Assembly (NCBI GenBank): GCA_902464275.1
Contig: CABQIK010000004.1
Location: 32,897-96,896 of the forward strand
DNA length: 64,000 bases
DNA from: an uncultured Alphaproteobacteria bacterium
Lineage (GTDB): Bacteria; Pseudomonadota; Alphaproteobacteria; RF32; CAG-239
Direction: 5' to 3'
Part shown: positions 43,942 to 53,228 of the stretch, in pieces
Position numbering within the stretch: the first letter of the stretch is position 1
How the letters are laid out: each line of letters begins with the position of its first letter
Program-made: the position numbers and the translations under genes
The notes under the pieces: model-generated
Seen by the model: only the letters and a program-made list of their open reading frames with translations
Told to the model about the DNA's origin: nothing
Database searches by the model: none

Positions 43942-43980
43942 AAAAAAAGCACCATTAAGGTGCTTTTTTTAATGGCGCGC
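43932..43980. terminator. Terminator of tRNA-Arg within a 20-bp-arm palindrome
   Basis: Hairpin AAAAAAAGCACC / GGTGCTTTTTTT (43943-43970), with T run for the minus-strand tRNA. The arms extend perfectly to GCGCCATT... / ...AATGGCGC, so the outer right arm includes the tRNA-Arg 3' end (its CCA and acceptor bases) and the left arm is an inverted copy of it. Confidence 0.8.
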
Positions 43981-44049
43981 CCGGCGGGATTCGAACTCAC
44001 AACCTTCTGATCCGTAGTCAGATGCTCTATCCAATTGAGCTACGGGCGC
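43973..44049 (-). tRNA. tRNA-Arg (ACG)
   Basis: 77 bases with encoded CCA. Acceptor GCGCCCG / CGGGCGC, D-arm AGCTCAATTGGATAGAGC, anticodon stem TCTGA / TCAGA around loop CTACGGA (anticodon ACG, normally edited to ICG), T-arm GTTCGAATC. Confidence 0.95.
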
Positions 44050-44065
44050 ATCGCGATTTATTGTG

Positions 44066-44094
44066 TTAATAAATCAAAACTTTTCGTTTTGCAA
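44066..44094 (-). promoter_or_regulatory. Probable promoter of tRNA-Arg
   Basis: Minus strand TTGCAA (44089-44094), 17-base spacer, TATTAA (44066-44071). Expected start about 10 bases before the mature tRNA. Confidence 0.6.
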
Positions 44095-44225
44095 GCACTT
44101 TTTTGCATAATTTTTATTTTTTTGATAAAAATCTTGCTAAAACTTTAATTTCACGCTTGTATTTTAATAAAATTAACTTTACAACTTAGTTAAACGGTTA
44201 ACTAATTTACTAAAAGGCTTGTATT

Positions 44226-45335
44226 ATGAAAAAAACTTTGATTGTTGGCGCGGCTTTGTTAATCAGCGCTTGCGCTTCAGAAACTTTGTTTCCTTCCGAT
44301 AACCAAATTGTCAGCACTCCGGCATCGGAAAAAATGCAGATAGACGCTAATACCGGAACGATGGTTGGCCGCAAGGTTGTTGAATTTAAAAACGAATTGA
44401 ACCAGATTCGCTCTCAGCTTAATAAAGATTCTGAAACTTTAACCAAATTGCGCGCTGATGTTACCGCTAACATTACAAAATATAATGAAATTATGGCGGC
44501 AATGGAAACTAAATTGCAGCTCGGCACCACTCCGGCCAACCCGAAAATGGTGGCTTTATACAACAATGCACAAAATGTTTTGCAGGAAAATGAAGCTGCG
44601 ATTGAAGGCTTAAACACCCTTTCTGCCGATACTGCCGCTTTAGGCACTCAGCTTGCCGCGCTTATCAGCAGTGTGCGCGAAACATACGCTGTTCCGGGAG
44701 CGTTAGATGAAGACCATGCCAACTTGCGAGTTTTGGAAAACGGCGCGGAACAAACCGCTGTTGCCGTTAAAAATATGATGGCGGAAGTTATGGTTGATTC
44801 GGCTCAGCAAAAAGGCACAACTCAAAACGCCAGAGCTCGTTTATTGGGTATGAATAACGCCATTGCGCACGGTTCATTCGGACCGGACAACGCCGTAATT
44901 TTATCTCAGCCGTTGCCTCATCCGCAGGTGATGCAGCAAGCTCCCCGTCCGCAAACCGTAAAACAGCCCTTGCCGAAACTTAAAGCTCCGGTAAAAGCTT
45001 CCGTTAAGTCTAAAGCTCCGGTAAAAGCTGCCGCTCCGGTTAAAACCGTTAAAAATGCGCCGTTGTTTAAGGTTGTGTTCAGCGCTGAAGACGTTAATTA
45101 TAAAAAAGATTTAGAATCGGCCGTTAATAAAGCTCTTGCCGCCAATGCCAAGGCAAAGTTTAAGGTTGAAGCTGTAAATCCGCTGAAAGTTGCCGCGACC
45201 GCTGATTCTAAAAAATATGCGGCGGAAGTTTTTGCCGAAATGATTAATCTCGGTGTTGCTCCTGAAGATATTACCATTGTTTCAAAGGCGGGCTCAGATG
45301 TTAAAACTCCGCTTGTTAATGTTTATGCAAAGTAA
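44226..45335 (+). CDS. Unknown lipoprotein with coiled coil and KAPVKA linker
   Basis: 369 aa. Lipobox LISAC (Cys16). A long helical region (about 50-190, with heptad-like LNQIRSQLNKDSETLTKLRADV) suggests a coiled coil. A Pro/Lys/Ala linker follows (about 225-285) with repeats of KAPVKA. A C-terminal alpha/beta domain (about 290-369) ends in ITIVSKAGSDVKTPLVNVYAK. The linker could span the periplasm or bind peptidoglycan. The C-terminal part recalls in size the OmpA-like or SPOR wall-binding domains, but no diagnostic motif was found. Function unknown. Single gene. Confidence 0.7.
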   Translation: MKKTLIVGAALLISACASETLFPSDNQIVSTPASEKMQIDANTGTMVGRKVVEFKNELNQIRSQLNKDSETLTKLRADVTANITKYNEIMAAMETKLQLGTTPANPKMVALYNNAQNVLQENEAAIEGLNTLSADTAALGTQLAALISSVRETYAVPGALDEDHANLRVLENGAEQTAVAVKNMMAEVMVDSAQQKGTTQNARARLLGMNNAIAHGSFGPDNAVILSQPLPHPQVMQQAPRPQTVKQPLPKLKAPVKASVKSKAPVKAAAPVKTVKNAPLFKVVFSAEDVNYKKDLESAVNKALAANAKAKFKVEAVNPLKVAATADSKKYAAEVFAEMINLGVAPEDITIVSKAGSDVKTPLVNVYAK

Positions 45336-45351
45336 AAGCAAGCTCTTAAAT

Positions 45352-45390
45352 AAAAAAGGTTTCAGCTTAAAAACTGAAACCTTTTTTGTT
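45352..45390. terminator. Bidirectional terminator between the lipoprotein and glgP
   Basis: Perfect 14-base-pair hairpin (45352-45365 with 45374-45387) flanked by A and T runs, between two convergent genes. Confidence 0.9.
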
Positions 45391-45403
45391 GCTTAAAACC
45401 GGA

Positions 45404-47869
45404 TTAATCAACCGGTTTAATATGCCAAATTTTATCGGCGTATTCCATAACGGCGCGGTCGCTTGAAAAATATCCGATGCGCGCAACATTTAAAAGCGCC
45501 TTTTTGCACCATTCGGATTTTTCACGATAATCGGTTTCAGCCTTGTGCATGGTTTGGTTAAAGTCTGCCAAATCAGCTAAAATAAAGTAATAATCGCGAT
45601 TAACCAGTTCTTCAAAAATAGGCTTAAAGAGCAAGGCATGGTCTTTTTCGCAGAACATACTGGAGTTAAGCGAATTTAAAATACGTTTAACGTAATCAGA
45701 CTTTTCATAAATTTCACGCGGGTTATAAGTTGCGCGCATAGCTTTTATTTGCTCGTCTTTTAAGCCGAACAAATAAAAGTTTTCAGCGCCGACCGCTTCG
45801 CGAATTTCAATATTGGCGCCGTCATAAGTGCCGACGGTTAACGCCCCATTTAAGGCAAACTTCATGTTGCCGGTGCCGGAAGCTTCAAATCCGGCGGTTG
45901 AAACCTGCAAGCTTATATCGGCGGCCGGAATCAGGCGTTCAGCCAATGAAACTTTGTAATTGGGCAGGAAAACAACTTTAATGGCGTTGTTGACCCGCGG
46001 GTCATTGTTTACCACATCGGCCACGTTATTAATTAATTTAATTATGAGCTTGGCAAAAGTGTATGACGGAGCGGCTTTACCGGCAAAAATATAAGTTTTA
46101 TTGTGTATCGGGCGAGCATTGTCTTTAACAATGGCCAAATAATCGCCGATAACCTGCAAAATGGTCATTAATTGACGTTTGTATTCATGAATACGTTTGG
46201 CGTGAACAATGTACATGCTGTTGGCATTAACCATAATCCCCGCATTTTTGAAAATTTGGAAAGCCAAATGCTCTTTGTTGGTGCGTTTGTTTTCAGCAAA
46301 TTTTTTGATAAATTCTTCATCATTAATAAACTGCTCAAGCTTTTTAAGCTCTTCCAGCTTTGTAATCCACTCTTTGCCGATTTTACCAGTGATAAGGTCG
46401 GCAAGCGGGGTGTTAGCGTGCAATAGCCAGCGGCGCGGGGTTATGCCGTTGGTAACGTTAATGAATTTTTCCGGCCACAATTCATAAAACTCAGGAACAA
46501 GCGCGGTTTTAATCAGCTCAGAGTGAAGCTTGGCAACGCCGTTGACGGAAAATGAACCGACAATAGAGAGGTTTGCCATGCGAATAATTTGATTATTACC
46601 CTCGCCGGAAACGATAGAAACTTTAGCCAATTTTGGCGAGGTTTCGCCGAATTTAGAGCGGGCAAATTCCATAAAGCGTTTGTTGATTTCATAAATAATC
46701 TGCAAATGGCGCGGCAACATTTTACCTAAAATGCGGGTCGGCCATGTTTCAAGAGCTTCCGGTAACAGAGTGTGGTTGGTGTAGGCAAAAATTTTGGTGG
46801 TAATTGCCCATGCGTCGTCCCATTCCTGCCCGTATTGGTCAATAAGCAGGCGCATCATTTCGGCAATGGCCAAAGCAGGGTGCGTGTCATTTAACTGAAT
46901 GCAAACATATTCCGGCATTTTGTAAAAGTCGTTACTCTTTTCCAAAAAGCGGCGGATAATATCTTGAATGGCGCATGAAACAAAGAAATATTGCTGAGTG
47001 AGGCGCAATTCTTTACCGGATTCAACCGCATCGGACGGGTATAAAACTTTTGAAATGGTTTCGGTTTTGATTTTATCTTTAACCGCTTCCATATAACCGC
47101 CTTCATTGAAAACGTTAATATCAAGCTCTTCATCGGTTTTGGCGGAAAATAAGCGTAAATAGTTGACCGATTTGCCGTCATAGCCGACAATCGGAAAATC
47201 ATACGGAACGCCGTATAAAGTTTGGGTGTTAACCCATGTAAAATAAGGTTTGCCATCAGCGCCCATGTAGCTTTCAACATTGCCGTAAATCGGAATGCTG
47301 ACTTTGCGGTCTTGGCGCGCAAACTGCCAGGGCGAGTTTTCACCGAGCCAACTGTCGGCCTGCTCAATTTGCCAACCGTTTTCAAATTTTTGCTTAAATA
47401 ATCCGAATTGATAGTTTATGCCGTATCCGAATCCGGCCAAACCTAAAGAGGCCATTGAATCAAGATAACATGCCGCCAAGCGTCCCAATCCGCCGTTGCC
47501 TAATGCAGGGTCATATTCGGCATCAAAAATTTCTTCCATGGAAATGTTCGGAAAACCGTCAATATGAATATCTTTGAGCAGGTTAAACAGTTCAAGGTTG
47601 TGCAAATTGTTTTCAAGCGAACGACCGATAAGATACTCAATAGAAAGGTAATAAACCCGTTTAGAACCGGCGTCATTATAGCGATGAATGGTTTGATACA
47701 TGCGGTCCATGGCAAATTCACGCACGGCCAAAGCGATGGCTTCAAAGGCTTCTTCTTTGGTAAGTTCGCAGGTTCGTTTGCCGATAAAATATTTAATGTA
47801 ATGTTCAATTGAAAGCTTTAAGCGGGCTTTGTCAATTTCATTTACGGCTTTTGATTCGTCTTTTTTCAA
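45404..47869 (-). CDS. glgP: Glycogen/maltodextrin phosphorylase
   Basis: 821 aa, full family length. It releases glucose 1-phosphate from alpha-1,4-glucans. DPALGNGGLGRLAACYLDSMASL is the N-terminal signature segment. The PLP-binding Lys lies in EASGTGNMKFALNGALTVGTYDGANIEI, and the glucan/phosphate site has RIHEYKRQ. The product can be used by the pgm product in this window. No other glycogen genes are adjacent. Single gene. Confidence 0.97.
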   Translation of the reverse strand: MKKDESKAVNEIDKARLKLSIEHYIKYFIGKRTCELTKEEAFEAIALAVREFAMDRMYQTIHRYNDAGSKRVYYLSIEYLIGRSLENNLHNLELFNLLKDIHIDGFPNISMEEIFDAEYDPALGNGGLGRLAACYLDSMASLGLAGFGYGINYQFGLFKQKFENGWQIEQADSWLGENSPWQFARQDRKVSIPIYGNVESYMGADGKPYFTWVNTQTLYGVPYDFPIVGYDGKSVNYLRLFSAKTDEELDINVFNEGGYMEAVKDKIKTETISKVLYPSDAVESGKELRLTQQYFFVSCAIQDIIRRFLEKSNDFYKMPEYVCIQLNDTHPALAIAEMMRLLIDQYGQEWDDAWAITTKIFAYTNHTLLPEALETWPTRILGKMLPRHLQIIYEINKRFMEFARSKFGETSPKLAKVSIVSGEGNNQIIRMANLSIVGSFSVNGVAKLHSELIKTALVPEFYELWPEKFINVTNGITPRRWLLHANTPLADLITGKIGKEWITKLEELKKLEQFINDEEFIKKFAENKRTNKEHLAFQIFKNAGIMVNANSMYIVHAKRIHEYKRQLMTILQVIGDYLAIVKDNARPIHNKTYIFAGKAAPSYTFAKLIIKLINNVADVVNNDPRVNNAIKVVFLPNYKVSLAERLIPAADISLQVSTAGFEASGTGNMKFALNGALTVGTYDGANIEIREAVGAENFYLFGLKDEQIKAMRATYNPREIYEKSDYVKRILNSLNSSMFCEKDHALLFKPIFEELVNRDYYFILADLADFNQTMHKAETDYREKSEWCKKALLNVARIGYFSSDRAVMEYADKIWHIKPVD

Positions 47870-48052
47870 AACATTTCCCCTTGATTTTAAAATACTCTTT
47901 TATACCGAACTATATAAAAAATTGTTTGAAATTTACTTAACAATATAAGAATATCAGAGATATTTGCAAAGTTTTTTATGCGAAAACAGTTGCAAATTGT
48001 TTGAAAATATACAATAATCGGGGCGATTAACGTAAAAAAACAGGGATTTAAA

Positions 48053-49405
48053 ATGAAAAAAACTTTTTTGTTAACATTGCTCGGCGCAACCGCGTTGGCG
48101 GTAAATGCCGAGGCTGCCACTATTTTTGAGGCGATGGGCAGTGCTTATACCAATAATCCGACCTTACAAGCGCAGCGCGCGTATGTCAGAGCGATTGACG
48201 AGAATGTGGCGATTGCAAAGTCCGGTTACCGTCCGACTTTGGCGGTTGTAGGTTCTTATTCGGATTCACATATTCATAATGATGTTGTTGAGGTTCAGGA
48301 CGGATATGACGAATCGGTTGCCGCTGTTGTTAATCAGCCTATTTTTAACGGATTTTCAACCCGTAACAGCGTTAAAGCCGCAGATGCTTCCGTTAAGGCC
48401 GAACAAAGCAATTTGTATAATGTTGAACAACAGGTTTTATTAAGCGCTTCAACCGCGTATTTGAATGTTTTGCGTGACGAATCAATCGTAAAACTGCAAA
48501 AAAATAATGAAAAACTTTTGAAAAAACGTATGGAAGAAACCAAAGAGCGTTTTAATGTCGGCGAAGTTACCCGCACCGATGTTTCGCAATCGGAAGCTCG
48601 TTATTCGCAAGCTCGTTCTGACCGGATTGCCGCCGAAGGCAGTTTGGCAGCGTCCAAAGCAATTTATGTTCAAGTTATCGGACATGAGCCGGAAGGTTTG
48701 GAAGAACCTGTCGGAATTGCCGATATGTTTCCGAAATCAATAGAAGACGCGGTAAATTATGCCAAAGGCAACAACTATGCCTTAAAGGCTGCCAAAGAAG
48801 CCTTAAATGCGCAGAGCTATACGGTTGCCGCCAACACCGGCGCTTTGCTCCCGCAAGTAAACTTTGAGGCTGCCGCCGCCCGTGGACAGACACAGTCATA
48901 CACTACCAAAGACCCTGAAACCAATAGTTTTAAGTGGGGCGTTAATATGACGGTTCCTTTGTATGACGCCGGTGAAAACCGCGCTAAAATCCGCCAAAGC
49001 AAGTATAAAAAATGGCAGGCGCAGGAAGCGGTTATGGAAGCTGAGCGCAATATGATTTCATCGGTCAGCAGCAACTGGGAATATATGGTTGCAAACCAAG
49101 CAAAAATTGCTTCGGTTAAAGACCAAATCAGAGCTTATGCGATAGCTCTTGACGGTGTTCAGCAGGAAGAAGCTTTGGGTAACCGCACGGTTTTAGATGT
49201 GTTGGACGCTTATCAATCGCTTTTAAACTCTAACGTTGAAGAAGTTCAGGCTCGCCGCGATTATTACGTTTCAGGCATGCAGTTGTTGCTTTCAATGGGG
49301 CGTTTAACCGCTAAAGACCTTAATTTGTCGGTTGATTTATACAATGCCGAAAAGCATTCGGAAAAAACTGCCGGCAGATGGCTTTCATTATCGGTTGATA
49401 AATAA
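48053..49405 (+). CDS. tolC: TolC-family outer membrane efflux/secretion protein
   Basis: 450 aa. Signal peptide (about 1-22, ending AEA-AT) and two OEP repeats of alpha/beta barrel type. GYRPTLAVVGSY...AVVNQPIFNGFSTRN and LLPQVNFEAAAARGQ...MTVPLYDAGENRAKIRQ are matching segments from the two halves, as in all TolC proteins. It forms a trimeric channel through the outer membrane for type I secretion or drug efflux. It is followed by popZ and valS, the usual alphaproteobacterial order. AGGGA lies 6 bases before the ATG. Confidence 0.92.
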   Translation: MKKTFLLTLLGATALAVNAEAATIFEAMGSAYTNNPTLQAQRAYVRAIDENVAIAKSGYRPTLAVVGSYSDSHIHNDVVEVQDGYDESVAAVVNQPIFNGFSTRNSVKAADASVKAEQSNLYNVEQQVLLSASTAYLNVLRDESIVKLQKNNEKLLKKRMEETKERFNVGEVTRTDVSQSEARYSQARSDRIAAEGSLAASKAIYVQVIGHEPEGLEEPVGIADMFPKSIEDAVNYAKGNNYALKAAKEALNAQSYTVAANTGALLPQVNFEAAAARGQTQSYTTKDPETNSFKWGVNMTVPLYDAGENRAKIRQSKYKKWQAQEAVMEAERNMISSVSSNWEYMVANQAKIASVKDQIRAYAIALDGVQQEEALGNRTVLDVLDAYQSLLNSNVEEVQARRDYYVSGMQLLLSMGRLTAKDLNLSVDLYNAEKHSEKTAGRWLSLSVDK

Positions 49406-49449
49406 AAATTTTCTGTTATGATACAGATATAAGTTTTTTAAGGAAGCAA

Positions 49450-49761
49450 ATGGCAGAAGAAGACGAAATGTCAATGGATGAAATTCTGGCTTCAATCCGG
49501 AATATTCTGTGGGAAAAGGAGGTGAATAAAAGCGCCTCCCGTTCCTGTATTCGTGACTATGCCAAAGATGCGGAAGGCGATGTTTTTATTTTAACCAAAG
49601 ATATGCTTGCCAAAACTTTAGAACTTCCGTATGAGTATTCTAAATGGGACTTTAATGATGTTGCCGCTAAAATTTTGCACAAGTATGCCAAAGTTTTTGA
49701 CGGCAATGCTAAATTATCCTCAAAGCGTTTGGAACGAGTGGGGGAAAAGGCGGGGTCTTAA
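49450..49761 (+). CDS. popZ: PopZ-like (DUF2497) protein, short form
   Basis: 103 aa. The N-terminus MSMDEILASIRNIL is the conserved PopZ region 1, which binds partner proteins at the cell pole, and DVFILTKDM matches the conserved LEL/ILT segment. The order tolC-popZ-valS is the same as in Caulobacter and relatives. However, the Pro/Glu-rich linker is nearly absent, and the C-terminal helices that drive self-assembly (family pattern LRPxLKEWLDxNLPxIVE) were not found. The last 45 residues are different and basic. It may be a minimal PopZ or a protein that lost polymer formation. AAGGA lies 5 bases before the ATG. Confidence 0.7.
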   Translation: MAEEDEMSMDEILASIRNILWEKEVNKSASRSCIRDYAKDAEGDVFILTKDMLAKTLELPYEYSKWDFNDVAAKILHKYAKVFDGNAKLSSKRLERVGEKAGS

Positions 49762-49868
49762 AGCCGGTAAGTCTGAACCTGCCTGCAAATTTTTTCTGCC
49801 CTTAAAACCTGTTGATTTTGAGGGTTTTTGTTTGAATATAAGTAAAATTAAAACAGGAAATTTTAAAA

Positions 49869-52508
49869 ATGTTGGAAAAAAACTATAACCCTAAAGATTT
49901 TGAAGAAAAAATTTATAAAGATTGGGAAGAATCGGGCGATTTTAAGCCGGATATGCGTTCAGATAAAGACGCGTTCTCAATAGTTATTCCTCCGCCGAAC
50001 GTTACCGGTGTTTTGCACCTCGGACATGCTTTGGACGACACGCTGCAAGATATTTTAATCAGATATAACCGCATGCTCGGTAAAAAAGTTTTGTGGCAAC
50101 CGGGAACCGACCATGCCGGTATTGCAACCCAGATGGTGGTTGAAAAAAATTTGGCGAAAGAAGGTATTTCACGCCACGATTTAGGTCGTGAAAAGTTTAT
50201 TGAAACGGTTTGGAAATGGCGCGAAAAATCAGGCGGAACCATTTGTCGGCAGCTGCGCCGCTTGGGCGCCTCATGCGATTGGAGCCGCGAGCGCTTTACC
50301 ATGGACGAAGGATTATCGCGCGCCGTTCGCAAAATTTTTGTTTCGCTTTATAAAGACGGTCTGATTTTTAAGGCTAAAAAACTGGTAAACTGGGATCCGA
50401 AATTAGCAACCGCCGTTTCGGATTTGGAAGTTATTCAAAAAGAAACTGTCGGCAAAATGTATTACTATAAATATCCGATTGAAGGCGAGGAAGGCGAATA
50501 TATCCACATTGCAACCACTCGTCCTGAAACCATGTTTGGCGATACCGCCGTTGCTGTTTCTAAAAATAACGAAAAATTAAAGCACTTAATCGGTAAAAAC
50601 TGCATATTGCCGATTGTGGGCAGAGTTATTCCGATTGTGGCTGATGACCATGCCGATCCTGAAAAAGGCACCGGCGCGGTTAAAATTACTCCGGCGCACG
50701 ATTTTAATGACTTTGAGGTTGGCAAGCGTCATAATTTGCCGATGATTAACATTTTAAATGAAGACGCAACCTTAAATGAAAATACGCCGTTTGCCGGTAT
50801 GACTACCATGGAAGCCCGCGCCAAAACCATTGAAAAATTAACTGAGCTTGGTTTGATGGAAAAAATTGAAGACCACCCGATGGTTATTCCGTACGGCGAG
50901 CGTTCCGGCGTTGTTATTGAGCCGTTAATGACCGATCAGTGGTTTGTTGACGCTCCGGTTTTGGCCAAAGAAGCTATCCGCGCGGTTGAAGACGGCGAAA
51001 TGCAGTTTGTTCCTAAGAGCTATGAAAAAACTTATTTTGAGTGGATGCGCAATATTCAGCCGTGGTGCATTTCGCGTCAGCTTTGGTGGGGGCATCAAAT
51101 GCCGATTTGGTACGGTCCGGACGGTGAAATCTTTTGCGAAGAAAATGAAGAAGAAGCAAATGCGGCTGCCGCCGAACATTATGGCAAACAGGTTGAATTA
51201 ACCCGTGAAACCGATGTTTTGGACACGTGGTTTTCATCAGGATTGTGGGCGTTTTCAACATTAGGTTGGCCGGATAATACCGAATACTTAAAAACATTTT
51301 ACCCGACATCAGTGTTGGTTACCGGTTTTGACATTATCTTTTTCTGGGTTGCCAGAATGATGATGATGAGTATGTATATGATGAAAAAGGTTCCGTTCCG
51401 CAAGGCTTATATTCACGGGCTTATTCGCGATGAACAAGGGCGTAAAATGAGTAAATCTAAGGGTAATACCGTTGACCCGATGGAAACCATTGAAAAATAC
51501 GGCGCCGATGCGTTGCGCTTTTTTATGGCGGCTATGGAAACGCAGGGACGCGATATTAATATGTCGGAATCGCGCGTGGCCGGATACCGCAATTTTGCCA
51601 CCAAACTTTGGAACGCCGCTCGTTTTTGCGAGATGAACGGCTGTAAATACGGGGCAGATTTTAATCCGCAGGCGGTTAAATTGGCAGTGAACAAATGGAT
51701 TGTTGCCAAAGCTGACGAAGCAACGATGAAAGTTACCGAAAACTTAAATGATTTTCGTTTTTCGGATGCGGCAAACGCGGTTTATCAGTTTGTTTGGGGC
51801 TCGTTCTGCGACTGGTACATTGAGTTAAGCAAACCGATTTTTTACGGCAATAATGAAAATGACATTGCGGAAACCCGCGCGACCGCCGCTTGGGTTTTAG
51901 ATAGAATTTTGGTTATTTTGCATCCGTTTATGCCGTTTGTTACCACTGAATTATGGAACAATTTGGCACAGCGCGACGTTAAACTTATTCATGCCGCATG
52001 GCCGATTGTTACAGAAGCTGCGGCCGATACCGCGGAAATGGATTTGGCGATTGATTTAATCAGCGCTATTCGTTCGCTCAGAGCTGAAATGAATTTGCCG
52101 GCGGCGGCCAAACTGCATATTTACTTAAAAGATATGTCGGAAACTTCATTAAAGAGCGTTGCCGATATGCAGAACTTAATTTGCTCGTTGGCGCGGCTTG
52201 AAAAAATTGAACCGTTCGGGGAAAACCAAAAAATCAGCAAAGATATGGTTCAGAGCGTGTTTAAGGAAGGCGCGATTTTGTTGCCGCTTAAAGGCGTGGT
52301 TGATTTTGCCGCGGAACGCGAGCGCTTGAATAAAGAGCTTGAAGCCTTAAATCATAATCTGGAAGGTTATGCTCGCAAGTTAAGCAATCAAAACTTTGTG
52401 GAGCGTGCTCCGGCTAATGTGGTGGCGGAAGAAAAACGCCGTCAGAGCGAGGCGTTGGAAAATAAAGCCAAAGTTGAAGAGGCATTGGCGCGAATCGTTG
52501 GATTATAA
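49869..52508 (+). CDS. valS: Valyl-tRNA synthetase
   Basis: 879 aa class I synthetase with editing domain. HIGH-type motif PPPNVTGVLHLGHALDDTL (near 38-56), the editing CP1 domain with HIATTRPETMFGDTAV, KMSKS motif GRKMSKSKGNTVDP, the anticodon-binding helical domain, and a C-terminal coiled coil (about 815-879, starting FAAERERLNKELEALN) that contacts tRNA. It is the third gene of the tolC-popZ-valS block. Confidence 0.98.
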   Translation: MLEKNYNPKDFEEKIYKDWEESGDFKPDMRSDKDAFSIVIPPPNVTGVLHLGHALDDTLQDILIRYNRMLGKKVLWQPGTDHAGIATQMVVEKNLAKEGISRHDLGREKFIETVWKWREKSGGTICRQLRRLGASCDWSRERFTMDEGLSRAVRKIFVSLYKDGLIFKAKKLVNWDPKLATAVSDLEVIQKETVGKMYYYKYPIEGEEGEYIHIATTRPETMFGDTAVAVSKNNEKLKHLIGKNCILPIVGRVIPIVADDHADPEKGTGAVKITPAHDFNDFEVGKRHNLPMINILNEDATLNENTPFAGMTTMEARAKTIEKLTELGLMEKIEDHPMVIPYGERSGVVIEPLMTDQWFVDAPVLAKEAIRAVEDGEMQFVPKSYEKTYFEWMRNIQPWCISRQLWWGHQMPIWYGPDGEIFCEENEEEANAAAAEHYGKQVELTRETDVLDTWFSSGLWAFSTLGWPDNTEYLKTFYPTSVLVTGFDIIFFWVARMMMMSMYMMKKVPFRKAYIHGLIRDEQGRKMSKSKGNTVDPMETIEKYGADALRFFMAAMETQGRDINMSESRVAGYRNFATKLWNAARFCEMNGCKYGADFNPQAVKLAVNKWIVAKADEATMKVTENLNDFRFSDAANAVYQFVWGSFCDWYIELSKPIFYGNNENDIAETRATAAWVLDRILVILHPFMPFVTTELWNNLAQRDVKLIHAAWPIVTEAAADTAEMDLAIDLISAIRSLRAEMNLPAAAKLHIYLKDMSETSLKSVADMQNLICSLARLEKIEPFGENQKISKDMVQSVFKEGAILLPLKGVVDFAAERERLNKELEALNHNLEGYARKLSNQNFVERAPANVVAEEKRRQSEALENKAKVEEALARIVGL

Positions 52509-52525
52509 ACAAAAGGAGAAATGTT

Positions 52526-53167
52526 ATGAAAAAATTTTTAATGGCATTAATTGCCGTCAGCTTTTTATCAGCTTGCGCGACCGATCCGTACACCGGTGAA
52601 AGTAAAGTTTCAAAAACCGCGTGGGGTACCGGTATCGGCACTGCGGTAGGTGCCGGTGTCGGAGCTTTGGTCGGTGGCCAGAAAGGCGCTTTAATCGGTG
52701 CCGGTGTGGGCGCGGCAACCGGTGCGGCTACCGGCGGTTATATGGATATTCAAGCCCGCAAACTGCGTCAGGAATTGCAGGGAACCGGAGTGCAGGTTGC
52801 CCGCGATGGCGAAAATATCCGCCTGATTATGCCGAATGCAATTACCTTTAACACCAATGAGGCGATTATTAAAGCTTCAGCCAATCCGGTGCTTGATTCA
52901 GTGGCTAAAGTTGCCAAAGAATATAATAAAACCTCGCTGCAGGTTTTAGGTTATACCGACAGTACCGGTAATGATACGATTAATATTCCGCTTTCACAAA
53001 GAAGAGCCGCTGCGGTTGCGCAATATTTAGGTTTGCGCGGCGTGGCCTCGTCCCGTATTACCGCTGCCGGAATGGGCGCGCAAAACCCGATAGCATCAAA
53101 TGCTACCGCCGCCGGTCGTGAGCAGAATCGTCGTGTGGAGATTTATTTGATAAATAACGCTAAATAA
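52526..53167 (+). CDS. OmpA-family lipoprotein with glycine zipper
   Basis: 213 aa. Lipobox FLSAC (Cys17), a glycine-zipper segment (about 37-75, GIGTAVGAGVGALVGGQ then ALIGAGVGAATGA) that may insert into membrane, and a C-terminal OmpA domain (about 95-210) with the peptidoglycan-binding residues of GYTDSTGND...NIPLSQRRAAAVAQYL and GREQNRRVEIYL. It should tether the outer membrane to the wall, like YiaD. AAGGAG lies before the ATG, 17 bases after valS. Confidence 0.88.
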   Translation: MKKFLMALIAVSFLSACATDPYTGESKVSKTAWGTGIGTAVGAGVGALVGGQKGALIGAGVGAATGAATGGYMDIQARKLRQELQGTGVQVARDGENIRLIMPNAITFNTNEAIIKASANPVLDSVAKVAKEYNKTSLQVLGYTDSTGNDTINIPLSQRRAAAVAQYLGLRGVASSRITAAGMGAQNPIASNATAAGREQNRRVEIYLINNAK

Positions 53168-53172
53168 AAATT

Positions 53173-53197
53173 AAGCCCGCAAAACGCGGGCTTTTTC
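53173..53197 (+). terminator. Terminator after the OmpA-family gene
   Basis: Hairpin AAGCCCGC / GCGGGCTT with AAAAC loop and T tail, 5 bases after the stop. Confidence 0.9.
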
Positions 53198-53228
53198 GTT
53201 GTGTTTGGCAGGCGGAGATGTGTAAAAA

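Noticed and set aside
49631..49888. Frame in another phase overlapping the popZ end, as possible frameshifted PopZ C-terminus
   Set aside because: Its sequence shows none of the conserved PopZ C-terminal helix pattern, so a simple frameshift is not supported.
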